The notes beneath the pieces are model-generated. The model had not been told where the DNA came from. It was given only the letters and a program-made list of their open reading frames with translations, and did no database searches. A DNA stretch of 34,960 bases, taken from Paludibacteraceae bacterium. Its GTDB lineage: Bacteria; Bacteroidota; Bacteroidia; Bacteroidales; Paludibacteraceae. Location: positions 1 to 34,960 of the forward strand of contig JAKSKZ010000039.1 in the NCBI GenBank assembly GCA_024401475.1, read 5' to 3'. The stretch's first letter is position 1. Every line of letters begins with the position of its first letter. Below, piece after piece: positions 25,621-33,075 of the stretch. Position numbers and translations under genes: made by a program.

Positions 25621-25643
25621 TGTACTTTCAATTTAGAAGTGCA
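25621..25643 (+). repeat. IS30-type terminal inverted repeat, left copy
   Basis: These 23 bp are the exact reverse complement of 27458-27480 and of 31621-31643. It begins TGTACTTTC and ends GAAGTGCA. Confidence 0.85.
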
Positions 25644-25662
25644 GTGTTTTAAGAGGGAAATT

Positions 25663-25694
25663 TTTGCACTCTTAGATTGTTTGATTTAAATTTG
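25663..25694 (+). promoter_or_regulatory. Promoter of the membrane protein gene inside the IS-bounded region
   Basis: TTTG at 25663-25666 and TAAATTTG at 25687-25694 are separated by 20 nt, an excellent match to the Bacteroidota promoter. It begins 20 bp inside the left IS end. Confidence 0.75.
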
Positions 25695-25724
25695 GGCAGA
25701 ATCCAATAAATGTTGTGGCTTTTT

Positions 25725-26261
25725 ATGAAGAAGTTTAATGCAAAAAAGAAGAGGGGTGAAGTAAAAGAGGTGGAAGTGAAGGTGTTAGATAAATCATTCT
25801 ATCTCTTTTTTGCGTTCTTTGCGTTCTTGCTCTTGGGGGCTATCTCTTTTTGGTTTTGGATCGCCTATACTTTTGAACAAAAAAATCTCATGTTTTATAT
25901 AGGGTGGCTTATGATGGCTGCGTGGCCGTTTTCTATAGGTATGGAATTTGCTTTGCACCTATACAGTTATCTCTATTATAAAGATAGGAGTTTTGTCTTT
26001 TGTGGAGAAAAGATTTCGTATGGGCCGAATGATGGCAATGGTTATCTGTCGTTTGAGAGAAGCCAAGTGAAGGAGGTGGAGGTTTTTGAATCGTATAATT
26101 ATCGGAATTTTCGATCGTATTGTAGGGTGACATTGGTTGATGACGGATGGTTCGTTTTTGACGCATGTAATTTAGATGATGTAATGCCATATTTGTGGCA
26201 TGAGAACGTCAGTTTGATGAGATTCAAGGTGTTTAATAGATTTTCGGTTTTGCCCGACTAA
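25725..26261 (+). CDS. Membrane protein of unknown function, possible IS passenger
   Basis: The ATG at 25725 (MKKFNAKKKRGEVKEVEVKV) gives 178 residues. An ATG at 25710 is only about 15 nt from the promoter -7 box and was rejected. Two membrane segments at about residues 28-48 and 55-80 are followed by a soluble domain of about 90 residues with SFVFCGEKISYG, SFERSQVKEVEVFES and WFVFDACNLDDVMPYL. The pattern of two helices followed by a beta-rich domain resembles bacterial PH-like membrane proteins, without a firm family match. It lies between the left IS end and the transposase. Confidence 0.75.
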   Translation: MKKFNAKKKRGEVKEVEVKVLDKSFYLFFAFFAFLLLGAISFWFWIAYTFEQKNLMFYIGWLMMAAWPFSIGMEFALHLYSYLYYKDRSFVFCGEKISYGPNDGNGYLSFERSQVKEVEVFESYNYRNFRSYCRVTLVDDGWFVFDACNLDDVMPYLWHENVSLMRFKVFNRFSVLPD

Positions 26262-26423
26262 GCGTTTCGATGGCCTCTATAAAATCCTTTCGGGAGATTT
26301 GGGCGTTATTTAATTAACTTTGCAATAAAATATCTCATAAATTATGAAAAGTAATTCGAGAAACTTATTAAATGTCTGTCTGTTTTGGGTCAGCCTAGAG
26401 TCAAGAAGCAAGTGTAATATTAG

Positions 26424-27407
26424 TCAAAAAAAACTGAAGAAACGCTTTTTAGGCGAGTCAAAGTCGAGTTTTTCTCTAGGCCTGTCATTGATTTTAGCGA
26501 CAATGAAAGCAAGTTTCTTGTCAGAAATAAAGTTCAGCTCCATCTCTTTAGGGATATACTGACGAATAAGTTTGTTGGCATTTTCGATGGCGCCCTTCTG
26601 CCAAGAGGAATATGGGTCAGCAAAAAAGACAGGGACCTTAAGTCTCTTGGAAATGGACAAGTGTTCAGCGAATTCCGAACCGTTATCGGTGGTGATGGTT
26701 TTAAGAGCGAAGCCTTTATAAGGGAGAAGAAGCCTCCAAGCAACCGAAGCGAGGGCGGCCGCATTTTTCCCATTAGGGAGGTTAGCCGCAAGGATGAAGT
26801 TTGTGCTGCGCTCTGTAAGAGTAAGTATGGCCCCTTTATTGCCAGGCCCAACAATCGTGTCCATCTCCCAGTCCCCAAAACGAGATCCATCGGCCTCTTT
26901 AGGACGCTCATGTATGCTGACCCTGCCGGGGATGTTTTTAGCCACCTGCTTGATCCAATGATGCCTATATTTCATTTTGTGCCTACAATGACTGGCGAGC
27001 ACACCCGACTTGTCGTTTCTGATGATTTGGTAAATAGCCTCGTGAGAAACCTTTATGGAATAGTTCTTTTCAAGCCATCCAGCCGTTTGTCTGGGAGACC
27101 AATCCTTCGTTATGCAGTCGTTAATCAGCATGACAATTTCGGGTTTCAACTTCCTGTTTGAGGTCCGATGAGCCAGCTTTTTAGCTTTTTCGTCAGCGGC
27201 AACCCAATTGTATCCAGAACGGGAACCTCCATGCCTCTTGATTTCCCTACAAACTGTACTTTCGCTGACTTTTATGGCCTGAGCAATAGCCTTCAGCGAC
27301 TTTTTTTCTTGTAATCCCAGATAAATCCCATATCTTTGCTCTCGGGTAAGATGATTGTACATATGCAATACAAAATTATCAAACCTATTGGAGACTTCGG
27401 TCTCCAT
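26424..27407 (-). CDS. IS30-family transposase
   Basis: From METEVSNRFD (ATG at 27407) the protein has 327 residues. The N-terminal helix-turn-helix reads LTREQRYGIYLGLQEKKSLK and continues through SESTVCREIKRHG. The DDE catalytic core is complete: Asp183 in GDWEMDTIVG, Asp241 in TTDNGSEF and Glu275 in WQKGAIENANK. The C-terminus (NDRPREKLDFDSPKKRFF) matches the family. An in-frame ATG at 27443 exists but the second IS copy at 31566 supports METE. The gene appears intact and may be active. Confidence 0.93.
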   Translation of the reverse strand: METEVSNRFDNFVLHMYNHLTREQRYGIYLGLQEKKSLKAIAQAIKVSESTVCREIKRHGGSRSGYNWVAADEKAKKLAHRTSNRKLKPEIVMLINDCITKDWSPRQTAGWLEKNYSIKVSHEAIYQIIRNDKSGVLASHCRHKMKYRHHWIKQVAKNIPGRVSIHERPKEADGSRFGDWEMDTIVGPGNKGAILTLTERSTNFILAANLPNGKNAAALASVAWRLLLPYKGFALKTITTDNGSEFAEHLSISKRLKVPVFFADPYSSWQKGAIENANKLIRQYIPKEMELNFISDKKLAFIVAKINDRPREKLDFDSPKKRFFSFF

Positions 27408-27457
27408 TTTTGTTTTTTTATATTGCTTCTTGATTTCCTTCATCCGACTCTTTTTCT

Positions 27458-27480
27458 TGCACTTCTAAATTGAAAGTACA
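27458..27480 (-). repeat. IS30-type terminal inverted repeat, right copy of the full element
   Basis: Exact inverted match to 25621-25643 and exact direct match to 31621-31643. It lies upstream of the transposase start. Confidence 0.9.
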
Positions 27481-27633
27481 ATATTTGCTCGTCCGTAATA
27501 CCCCCCTTAGCGAGATTGATTCCTCTCCGCACACCTACGCCGTTAGGCGTTATAACAGAAGATATGAACACGAAGATGAGGTCTTCCTCTATTCTTGTTT
27601 GCAATGTCTGGCTCAGCACAGAGTCACATCCAT

Positions 27634-28002
27634 TTACATTTTAAAATGCAAAACAACAAATATGAGTAACAAACATAACAAATTAACGCATTGTAATAAT
27701 GTCCCAAATTTCAAAGGATTACATCTATTGCTCACGAATTTAGGAAAATATTTTTTATACATTTTTTTATAATAAATTAGGTATAAAAAAATCCCAGAAT
27801 ATAAAAAGGAGATTATTGGTGGAATACAAATATTTATAGGGAAAAGAATACATATAAAACATACAATAAATATCTGACGTTTTACTGCATCGCAAGACGA
27901 CCGTATCAAATGTTTAGTTTTACTCTCCGCTGGATCCAATACATACATTTTGTAGAACGAAGCGTAAGCAATCTTATTTAAGAGATATAATATTTTATTC
28001 AT
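27634..28002 (-). CDS. AT-rich membrane protein of unknown function
   Basis: From the ATG at 28002 (MNKILYLLNKIAYASFYK) the protein has 122 residues with two or three hydrophobic segments (about 43-75 and 100-118). The chosen start lies 7 nt after the stop of the preceding gene; the ATG at 28032 would overlap it. The composition is much more AT-rich than the housekeeping genes, which points to recent transfer. No family was recognised. It follows the RHS tip and the 28010 gene in the same direction, so an immunity-associated role is conceivable. Confidence 0.6.
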   Translation of the reverse strand: MNKILYLLNKIAYASFYKMYVLDPAESKTKHLIRSSCDAVKRQIFIVCFICILFPINICIPPIISFLYSGIFLYLIYYKKMYKKYFPKFVSNRCNPLKFGTLLQCVNLLCLLLIFVVLHFKM

Positions 28003-28009
28003 AAACCTT

Positions 28010-28537
28010 CTACAATAAGTTATATTTTTCAACTAAATTCGGAACTTTGTTTGGGAAAATTAGTTTGTTTTTTAACAGAAAATACAATACAAGAACATTG
28101 TCATCTCCATCAAAAGGAAGATAATACTCCTCATCGAAAACCTTAAAAACAAAAGACAACCCCTTATACTTAAATTTATCTATTTGCAGAGCAGAATCAT
28201 ACTGCCCCAAGCTTCTACTATACGATAACAGATTAAAGGAAATCATCTTATCGGAATTTGTTTTAAGAAACATGTCATCATCAATTAATTCACACTCTTT
28301 TATGGAATGAGTAAAAACATAGTATTTTTCACAACACTTCACACAAACTTGTGCCGCATCATAGGAAATCCCCACAAAAAGAATATAACAGATCACCCAA
28401 AAATCAAAATCTTTCGACATTAGTAATAAGCAAATAATGGAAAGTGAAACAATTTTAACGATCGTGAACTTCAGAAGATTTCTAAAGAATAAATTCCTCA
28501 CGCCACAATAAAACTCAGATGTAATTTTAATTTTCAT
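28010..28537 (-). CDS. AT-rich hypothetical protein next to RHS tip, candidate immunity protein
   Basis: The 175-residue protein has a basic N-terminus, two membrane segments (about residues 25-42 and 45-62) and a soluble C-terminal domain (HSIKECELIDDDMFLKTNSD, LQIDKFKYKGLSFVFKVF). No family was recognised. It begins 28 nt after the RHS-tip gene stop on the same strand. Genes in that position commonly encode immunity to the toxin tip; here this is inference from position and base composition only. A membrane location would suit protection against a membrane-acting toxin. Confidence 0.65.
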   Translation of the reverse strand: MKIKITSEFYCGVRNLFFRNLLKFTIVKIVSLSIICLLLMSKDFDFWVICYILFVGISYDAAQVCVKCCEKYYVFTHSIKECELIDDDMFLKTNSDKMISFNLLSYSRSLGQYDSALQIDKFKYKGLSFVFKVFDEEYYLPFDGDDNVLVLYFLLKNKLIFPNKVPNLVEKYNLL

Positions 28538-28565
28538 ATCTATTATCTTCTATCTTATAATAAAA

Positions 28566-29483
28566 TTATTCTATTTTTGTTTTCAACCAATTCCAACAAT
28601 CTGTGGCTTTTTTCTCCACATTATCGCAAGTAGAGGAAACTTTCTCATTAAACCATCCCCAAGCTGTAGTAGCTTGACCTGCGGCATCTAGAGTATTAAC
28701 TCCAAAAGACTTAACTCCTTCCATCACAATTTCCTCCCCTTTGAAATTCTTAAGTTTAAACATGCCATTAATCTTCTCAACTACCGTATTAACCTGATCG
28801 AATCCAGTTGCTACTTTTTCTGGCACTTTAGATCCCAAACATAACACTAACGTAATAACATCATTAACTCCTTCACCAATTGCCTGACCAGTTCCACGTT
28901 TATTAGGATCATCATCAAATGATTTTCCTATTGTACCCAACAAATTAGAAGGAACCGCATCAACCGTATTTTCATCAGCGCCATCAATTAGCAAGACAAT
29001 CTTCGTAAAATTCATCAATGCTCTATCCGCTCCATCTACAAACATTACTACGCCAATACCTGCTTCTGAAGTAAAAACACCAACAACAGCCTCACCTACA
29101 CCCGAAACAAACCCCACAACAGCCCATATGCCACGCTTTGTTTTTTCTTCTATCATTCCCGTAGGATCTACGAATAGAATTGGATTGCCCATGCAATATA
29201 TATATGGACTCATTCCTTGATGACTTTCCCACATCGGATCCACACTCAGCCATCTCGTGTCCTTCGGATCGAGATAGCGGGCACCATAGTAGTAGAGGCC
29301 GGTCTCCTCGTCCAACTCCTTGGCGTTGAAGAGGTATGGCGTATTCCAGTTGCCATCACGCTCCTCGATGAAGACCTCGCCATACGGGATGTACGCCACG
29401 TGCTGGATGATCTTGCCATCGATGTCGGTCACAAGTGTCGTGTTGCCTATGTGGTCGGGGTGATTTCTTGCAAAGATCGCTTG
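28566..29483 (-). CDS. Orphan RHS core fragment with variable C-terminal toxin-like tip
   Basis: The frame is open from a TAA at 29484-29486 to the stop at 28566, with the first possible start a GTG at 29432. It begins in the middle of an RHS protein (ARNHPDHIGNTTLVTDIDGK), then shows YIPYGEVFIEE, KELDEETGLYYYGARYLDP, WLSVDPMW and GNPILFVDPTG, the RHS-associated core. The last 190 residues are a different domain with Gly-rich hydrophobic stretches (WAVVGFVSGVGEAVVGVF and FTKIVLLIDGAD) and a C-terminal Trp-rich helix. This is likely a toxin tip, possibly membrane-acting, of unknown type. All upstream RHS repeats are missing, so it cannot be exported as is. It may be a displaced tip that recombines with a full RHS gene elsewhere. 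Confidence 0.85.
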   Translation of the reverse strand, partial: QAIFARNHPDHIGNTTLVTDIDGKIIQHVAYIPYGEVFIEERDGNWNTPYLFNAKELDEETGLYYYGARYLDPKDTRWLSVDPMWESHQGMSPYIYCMGNPILFVDPTGMIEEKTKRGIWAVVGFVSGVGEAVVGVFTSEAGIGVVMFVDGADRALMNFTKIVLLIDGADENTVDAVPSNLLGTIGKSFDDDPNKRGTGQAIGEGVNDVITLVLCLGSKVPEKVATGFDQVNTVVEKINGMFKLKNFKGEEIVMEGVKSFGVNTLDAAGQATTAWGWFNEKVSSTCDNVEKKATDCWNWLKTKIE

Positions 29484-29558
29484 TTAGCATTCTCCGAAGT
29501 GGGAATGTCAACGTCACAAAGGTAATATTTCTCCAATTCCATTCTCAATAAAAATTTG

Positions 29559-29566
29559 TATTTTTG
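29559..29566 (+). promoter_or_regulatory. Possible -7 promoter element of the AAA/PD-(D/E)XK gene
   Basis: TATTTTTG matches the -7 consensus and lies 25 nt before the start codon at 29592. No good -33 box is seen. Confidence 0.5.
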
Positions 29567-29591
29567 CAAATAACGCATAGCAAAGACAAAA

Positions 29592-31214
29592 ATGAGCAGA
29601 TTCATATATCCAGTAGATACAGATCAGTTCCAATCAATTCGAGAAGATGGCAAAATATATGTTGACAAAACAGATTTCATATATGATCTTGTCAACATCA
29701 AGAAATACCAATACGTCTTCCTTGCTCGACCACGCAGGTTTGGCAAGTCATTGCTATGCAACACCTTCAAGGCTTATTTTCAAGGGCAGAAGGAGCTCTT
29801 CGAAGGGTTGAAGATCATGGAGTTGGAGAAAGAGTGGAAGAGATATCCAGTGCTGCATTTCGACATGAGCATCATGAGGAATTGCTCCAGCATGGACGGA
29901 TATCGCGAGGCTTTGTCTTTTGCCTTGTCTAAGTATGAAAAGCAATACGGTTTGAAAAATGAGGCTGATGAGTTCGGCACACGCTTCCACTTGTTGCTTC
30001 AACATATCCATAACACGCTGAATGAAAAAGTTGTAGTCATATTCGATGAGTACGACACTCCTTTAATGAGGAATCTCTACAACAAAGAGATTCTTGTGGA
30101 GCTTCGAACCATGCTCCGAGGTTTTTACCAAACGGTCAAAATGGATGGCGAATATTTGAAATTCGTCTTCATCACAGGCGTTACGAAATTTTCGCAATTG
30201 AGCATCTTTTCGGAACTGAACAACCTGAAACAGATTTCGATGATGGACGAATACTCAGGAATCTGCGGCATCACAGAAGAGGAACTGCAGACAACGCTTC
30301 GTCCGTGTGTGGAGGAATATGCGGAGGCTCTTGATATGACAGTGGATGAGGCATATCATCTACTGAAGAAAAATTATGACGGCTACCATTTCTCAGAGAA
30401 CAGCCAAGATGTCTTCGCTCCATTCAGCCTTTTGAATGCATTGAATGATAAAAAGACAAATCATTATTGGTTCGAGTCGGGCACAATGACGTCGCTCATC
30501 GAGCATCTTCATCACTATCCCATCACAAATGCGTTGGAGTACGATGGGATAGAAGTGGATGAAAATGAGTTCAATATATCATGCGAGAGTGCGTCAACTC
30601 CGATGCCATTGCTTTATCAAAGCGGTTATCTAACTATCCAGAGTTACAATCCACATCTCCGTTGCTACACTCTCCACTTCCCGAACTTAGAGGTCAGAGA
30701 AGGAATGATCAGAGGTTTGATGCCACTGATTCTGAAGCGAACGACAAGCGACACAAACAGTATGGTCCGCAAGATGGCATCTGCTGTTTTAGACGGCAAT
30801 ATTTCGGATGCTCTTTCTGCTCTTCGTTCCTACATCGCTAAAATCCCTTACGACATCATCACCGAAAAGGAGTGGAATGAACAAGAAAGTCGGGAAGCTT
30901 TCTACAAACTATTGTTCTATATGGCCTTCTCCATGCTCAACTCCATCGTCGATACAGAGGTCAAGAGCATCCTTGGCAGAGCCGACGTGGTGATTCAAAC
31001 CGAGACGGATGTCTTCGTGTTGGAATTGAAGGTGGATGACACTGTAGAGAATGCCTTGGCGCAGATAGACGACAAAGGTTACGCCATCCCTTACGAAGCA
31101 GACGGACGAAAGGTGACGAAGTGCGGTGTGAGGATCTCATCCGACCAACGCAACATCACACATTGGAAGGCAGTGGATGAGAAGGGATGCGTTATAGACG
31201 AGAAGAAGTTTTGA
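29592..31214 (+). CDS. AAA-ATPase-like / PD-(D/E)XK nuclease-like protein
   Basis: This 540-residue protein matches the two-part family AAA-ATPase_like plus PDDEXK_9 that is abundant in Bacteroidales and often present in many copies per genome. The N-terminus shows FIYPVDTDQFQSIREDGK and VDKTDFIYDLV. The P-loop is RPRRFGKS (residues 46-53), and the Walker B-like strand is VVVIFDEYDTPL (about 144-155). The C-terminal nuclease-like motif is GRADVVIQTETDVFVLELKV, with Asp465, Glu478 and Lys480 as the catalytic set. The function is unknown; mobile-element or defence roles have been suggested for related proteins. All motifs appear intact. It diverges from the RHS tip and is followed by the truncated IS copy. 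Confidence 0.92.
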   Translation: MSRFIYPVDTDQFQSIREDGKIYVDKTDFIYDLVNIKKYQYVFLARPRRFGKSLLCNTFKAYFQGQKELFEGLKIMELEKEWKRYPVLHFDMSIMRNCSSMDGYREALSFALSKYEKQYGLKNEADEFGTRFHLLLQHIHNTLNEKVVVIFDEYDTPLMRNLYNKEILVELRTMLRGFYQTVKMDGEYLKFVFITGVTKFSQLSIFSELNNLKQISMMDEYSGICGITEEELQTTLRPCVEEYAEALDMTVDEAYHLLKKNYDGYHFSENSQDVFAPFSLLNALNDKKTNHYWFESGTMTSLIEHLHHYPITNALEYDGIEVDENEFNISCESASTPMPLLYQSGYLTIQSYNPHLRCYTLHFPNLEVREGMIRGLMPLILKRTTSDTNSMVRKMASAVLDGNISDALSALRSYIAKIPYDIITEKEWNEQESREAFYKLLFYMAFSMLNSIVDTEVKSILGRADVVIQTETDVFVLELKVDDTVENALAQIDDKGYAIPYEADGRKVTKCGVRISSDQRNITHWKAVDEKGCVIDEKKF

Positions 31215-31238
31215 AGGGGAAAAAGCTGTTCATCACTT

Positions 31239-31566
31239 CAGCCGTTTGTCTGGGAGACCAATCCTTCGTTATGCAGTCATTAATCAGCATGGCAATTTCG
31301 GGTTTCAACTTCCTGTTTGATGTCCTATGAGCCAGCTTTTTAGCTTTTTCGTCAGCGGCAGCCCAATTGTATCCAGAACGGGAATCTCCATGCCTCTTGA
31401 TTTCCCTACAAACTGTACTTTCGCTGACTTTTATGGCCTGAGCAATAGCCTTCAGCGACTTTTTTTCTTGTAATCCCAGATAAATCCCATATCTTTGCTC
31501 TCGGGTAAGATGATTGTACATATGCAATACAAAATTATCAAACCTATTGGAGACTTCGGTCTCCAT
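31239..31566 (-). pseudogene. IS30 transposase remnant, N-terminal third only
   Basis: The first 109 residues (METEVSNRFD onward, complete helix-turn-helix) match the full transposase with about three amino-acid changes. The frame then leaves the family and ends at 31192. The DDE core is missing, so no transposition activity is expected. A DNA-binding fragment might still be made. Confidence 0.9.
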
Positions 31567-31620
31567 TTTTGTTTTTTTTTATATTGCTAGCCCCTGCATC
31601 CTTCATCCGACTCTTTTTCT

Positions 31621-31643
31621 TGCACTTCTAAATTGAAAGTACA
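31621..31643 (-). repeat. IS30-type terminal inverted repeat, outer copy
   Basis: Identical to 27458-27480 and inverted relative to 25621-25643. Confidence 0.9.
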
Positions 31644-32087
31644 TAATGACAGTCGTTGCTTGGAAATAAACGTTTCGTTGCAACTTAATTTGTGGCTCCG
31701 CTGCATCACACATCCACTGTTGCTCTGCCGTTGCCTCGTACATCTACTCTCTGCACATCCACACTCTGTGCACCTGTCTCTGCACATCCCCGCCACTGAC
31801 GTGCCGTGTATGTACGGGGTTATAGAAATAGCAGACGCTGGGGTGGGGCGGTCGTCGACTTGTGGTGTGGTCTGATGGGGGTGACAGAAGAGGCAAGTCG
31901 ATATTTGAGTAACCCCGTAGATACGAGCGGAGCGAGGATATGCGGGGATTTGCACATCTAAAAACTTTTCTATAACTTGCCAAGGATAATTGGAGAGATT
32001 GGTTGGATAGAATCAATGCTTTAAATATGCATTGGTGTTTTTTCTGGTCTCAAGTTGTTCTTGAATTGAATTTAAACAATAAAAACT
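31644..32087. other. 444-base region without a recognisable gene
   Basis: No frame looks coding. A 10-bp inverted pair (TACGGGGTTA at 31813-31822 and TAACCCCGTA at 31910-31919) encloses 87 nt, and the left part is rich in CACATCC-like words. It may be a decayed gene or a structured RNA region. The last 100 bases are AT-rich and should contain the promoter of the next gene, but no clear match was found. Confidence 0.4.
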
Positions 32088-32924
32088 ATGTTAGGCGCAA
32101 TCATAGGCGACATTGTGGGCTCCGTTTACGAGTATGAGAATCACAAGTCAACGGAGTTCGAATTATTTGACGAGGAGTGTGAGTTTACGGACGACACTGT
32201 GCTTACGGTGGCGGTGGCCGATTGGCTATTGTCCGACAAGGCGTGTACCGAAGTTGAACTCCAAAAAAAATTGGTTGATTATGCAAAAAGCTATATAGAA
32301 AGTGGCTACGGCCTTCATTTCTTGATGTGGATTCTCCACCCCAAAAAGGAAGTGGGGGAGGATGGTAGTCCGATAGAGGTGCGTCGTCCCTATGATTCGT
32401 ATGGCAATGGGTCGGCTATGCGGTGCAGTGCAGTGGGGTGGATGTTCGAAACGTTGGAGGAGACCGAGCGGGTGGCAGCCATCTCTGCGAGTGTCACACA
32501 TAACCATCCCGAAGGCGTGAAGGGTGCGCAGGCTACAGCCGCAGCGATATTCATGGCAAGGAGTGGTAGCAGCAAAGAGGAGATTCGTTCCTACATCGAA
32601 TCTAAGTATGGATATGGCCTAAACTGCACATGTGACGAGATAAGGCCGATTTATGAATATGATGTGACTTGCCAAGGTACTGTTCCGGAGGCCATCATCG
32701 CTTTTTTGGAATCAACCGACTATGAATCAGCCATTCGCCTTGGCGTAAGTTTAGGGGGAGACACCGATACGCTCTGCTGTATAACGGGTGGTATAGCCGA
32801 AGCCTACTATAAGCACATTCCGAAAGAGATGGCAGAGAAGGCTTTGTCCTATCTTCCTGAAGGCTTTGTAAGGGTCTTGCAAAAAATGAAGGAGGAGACT
32901 GTTTATGGGAAAATAGTGGGGTAG
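32088..32924 (+). CDS. ADP-ribosylglycohydrolase family protein
   Basis: This 278-residue protein belongs to the DraG/ARH family, which removes ADP-ribose from modified proteins or nucleic acids using a two-Mg centre. The metal ligands are visible: GDIVGS near the N-terminus, FTDDTVLTVAVAD (Thr34, Asp35, Asp36) and SLGGDTDTLCCITGGIAEA (Asp225, Asp227). HNHPEGVKGAQATAAAIF is also typical. The target here is unknown. In an accessory region it could reverse ADP-ribosylation by a toxin, but no ART gene is seen nearby. The protein appears complete. Confidence 0.94.
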   Translation: MLGAIIGDIVGSVYEYENHKSTEFELFDEECEFTDDTVLTVAVADWLLSDKACTEVELQKKLVDYAKSYIESGYGLHFLMWILHPKKEVGEDGSPIEVRRPYDSYGNGSAMRCSAVGWMFETLEETERVAAISASVTHNHPEGVKGAQATAAAIFMARSGSSKEEIRSYIESKYGYGLNCTCDEIRPIYEYDVTCQGTVPEAIIAFLESTDYESAIRLGVSLGGDTDTLCCITGGIAEAYYKHIPKEMAEKALSYLPEGFVRVLQKMKEETVYGKIVG

Positions 32925-32963
32925 CACACCGTTTCCACCTACAATCAACGTGAACCCGCATTC

Positions 32964-32987
32964 AGAGACGGTGTGCACACCGTCTCT
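32964..32987. repeat. Perfect 24-bp palindrome, REP-like element or terminator
   Basis: The half-site AGAGACGGTGTG is followed directly by its reverse complement. Outer CCCG and CGGG with unequal spacers extend the pairing. It lies 40 nt after the ADP-ribosylglycohydrolase gene. No T run follows, so it looks more like a dispersed palindromic repeat than a classic terminator. Confidence 0.7.
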
Positions 32988-33075
32988 ACGGGTGAACGAT
33001 GGAAATCCACATTCGTAGATGAAAAAATGCAGCCTTGAAAAATTTGGGGGCTTATGAAGAACTAAACAGTTTCTG

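Larger units (their letters stand above)
25621..27480 (-). mobile_element. IS30-family element, apparent 1860-bp span with a passenger gene
   Basis: Perfect 23-bp inverted repeats mark both ends (25621-25643 and 27458-27480). The right end is 51 nt upstream of the transposase start, as usual for IS30. The left end is about 800 bp beyond the transposase stop and the interval contains a separate 178-residue membrane protein gene. IS30 elements are normally 1.0-1.7 kb with the transposase filling most of the length, so either this element carries a passenger, or the left repeat belongs to an older insertion and the true left end was lost near 26400. Between 26262 and 26423 there is no gene; a promoter-like TAACTTTG is at 26315-26322. 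No target duplication is obvious. Confidence 0.5.
31239..31643 (-). mobile_element. Truncated second copy of the IS30-family element
   Basis: This stretch matches 27080-27480 with only a few substitutions plus a short divergent patch just upstream of the transposase start. It contains the transposase N-terminus and the 23-bp end at 31621-31643. Similarity stops abruptly at 31239. It has the same orientation as the full copy. Confidence 0.9.

Noticed and set aside
26344..26562. A gene starting at 26344 behind a TAACTTTG box
   Set aside because: After about 25 codons it becomes the antisense of the transposase C-terminus. It might be the stub of a gene interrupted by the IS, but nothing in the first 25 residues supports this.
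27481..27633. Coding potential to the right of the full IS copy
   Set aside because: All frames across this stretch lack protein-like composition; it was left as non-coding.
25600..31700. Target-site duplication around the IS30-type ends
   Set aside because: The bases next to the ends at 25621, 27480 and 31643 do not form a matching short direct repeat.
31587..31955. Minus-strand frame spanning the outer IS end
   Set aside because: It crosses the 23-bp IS end and has skewed composition (many Cys, Arg and His) with no family resemblance.
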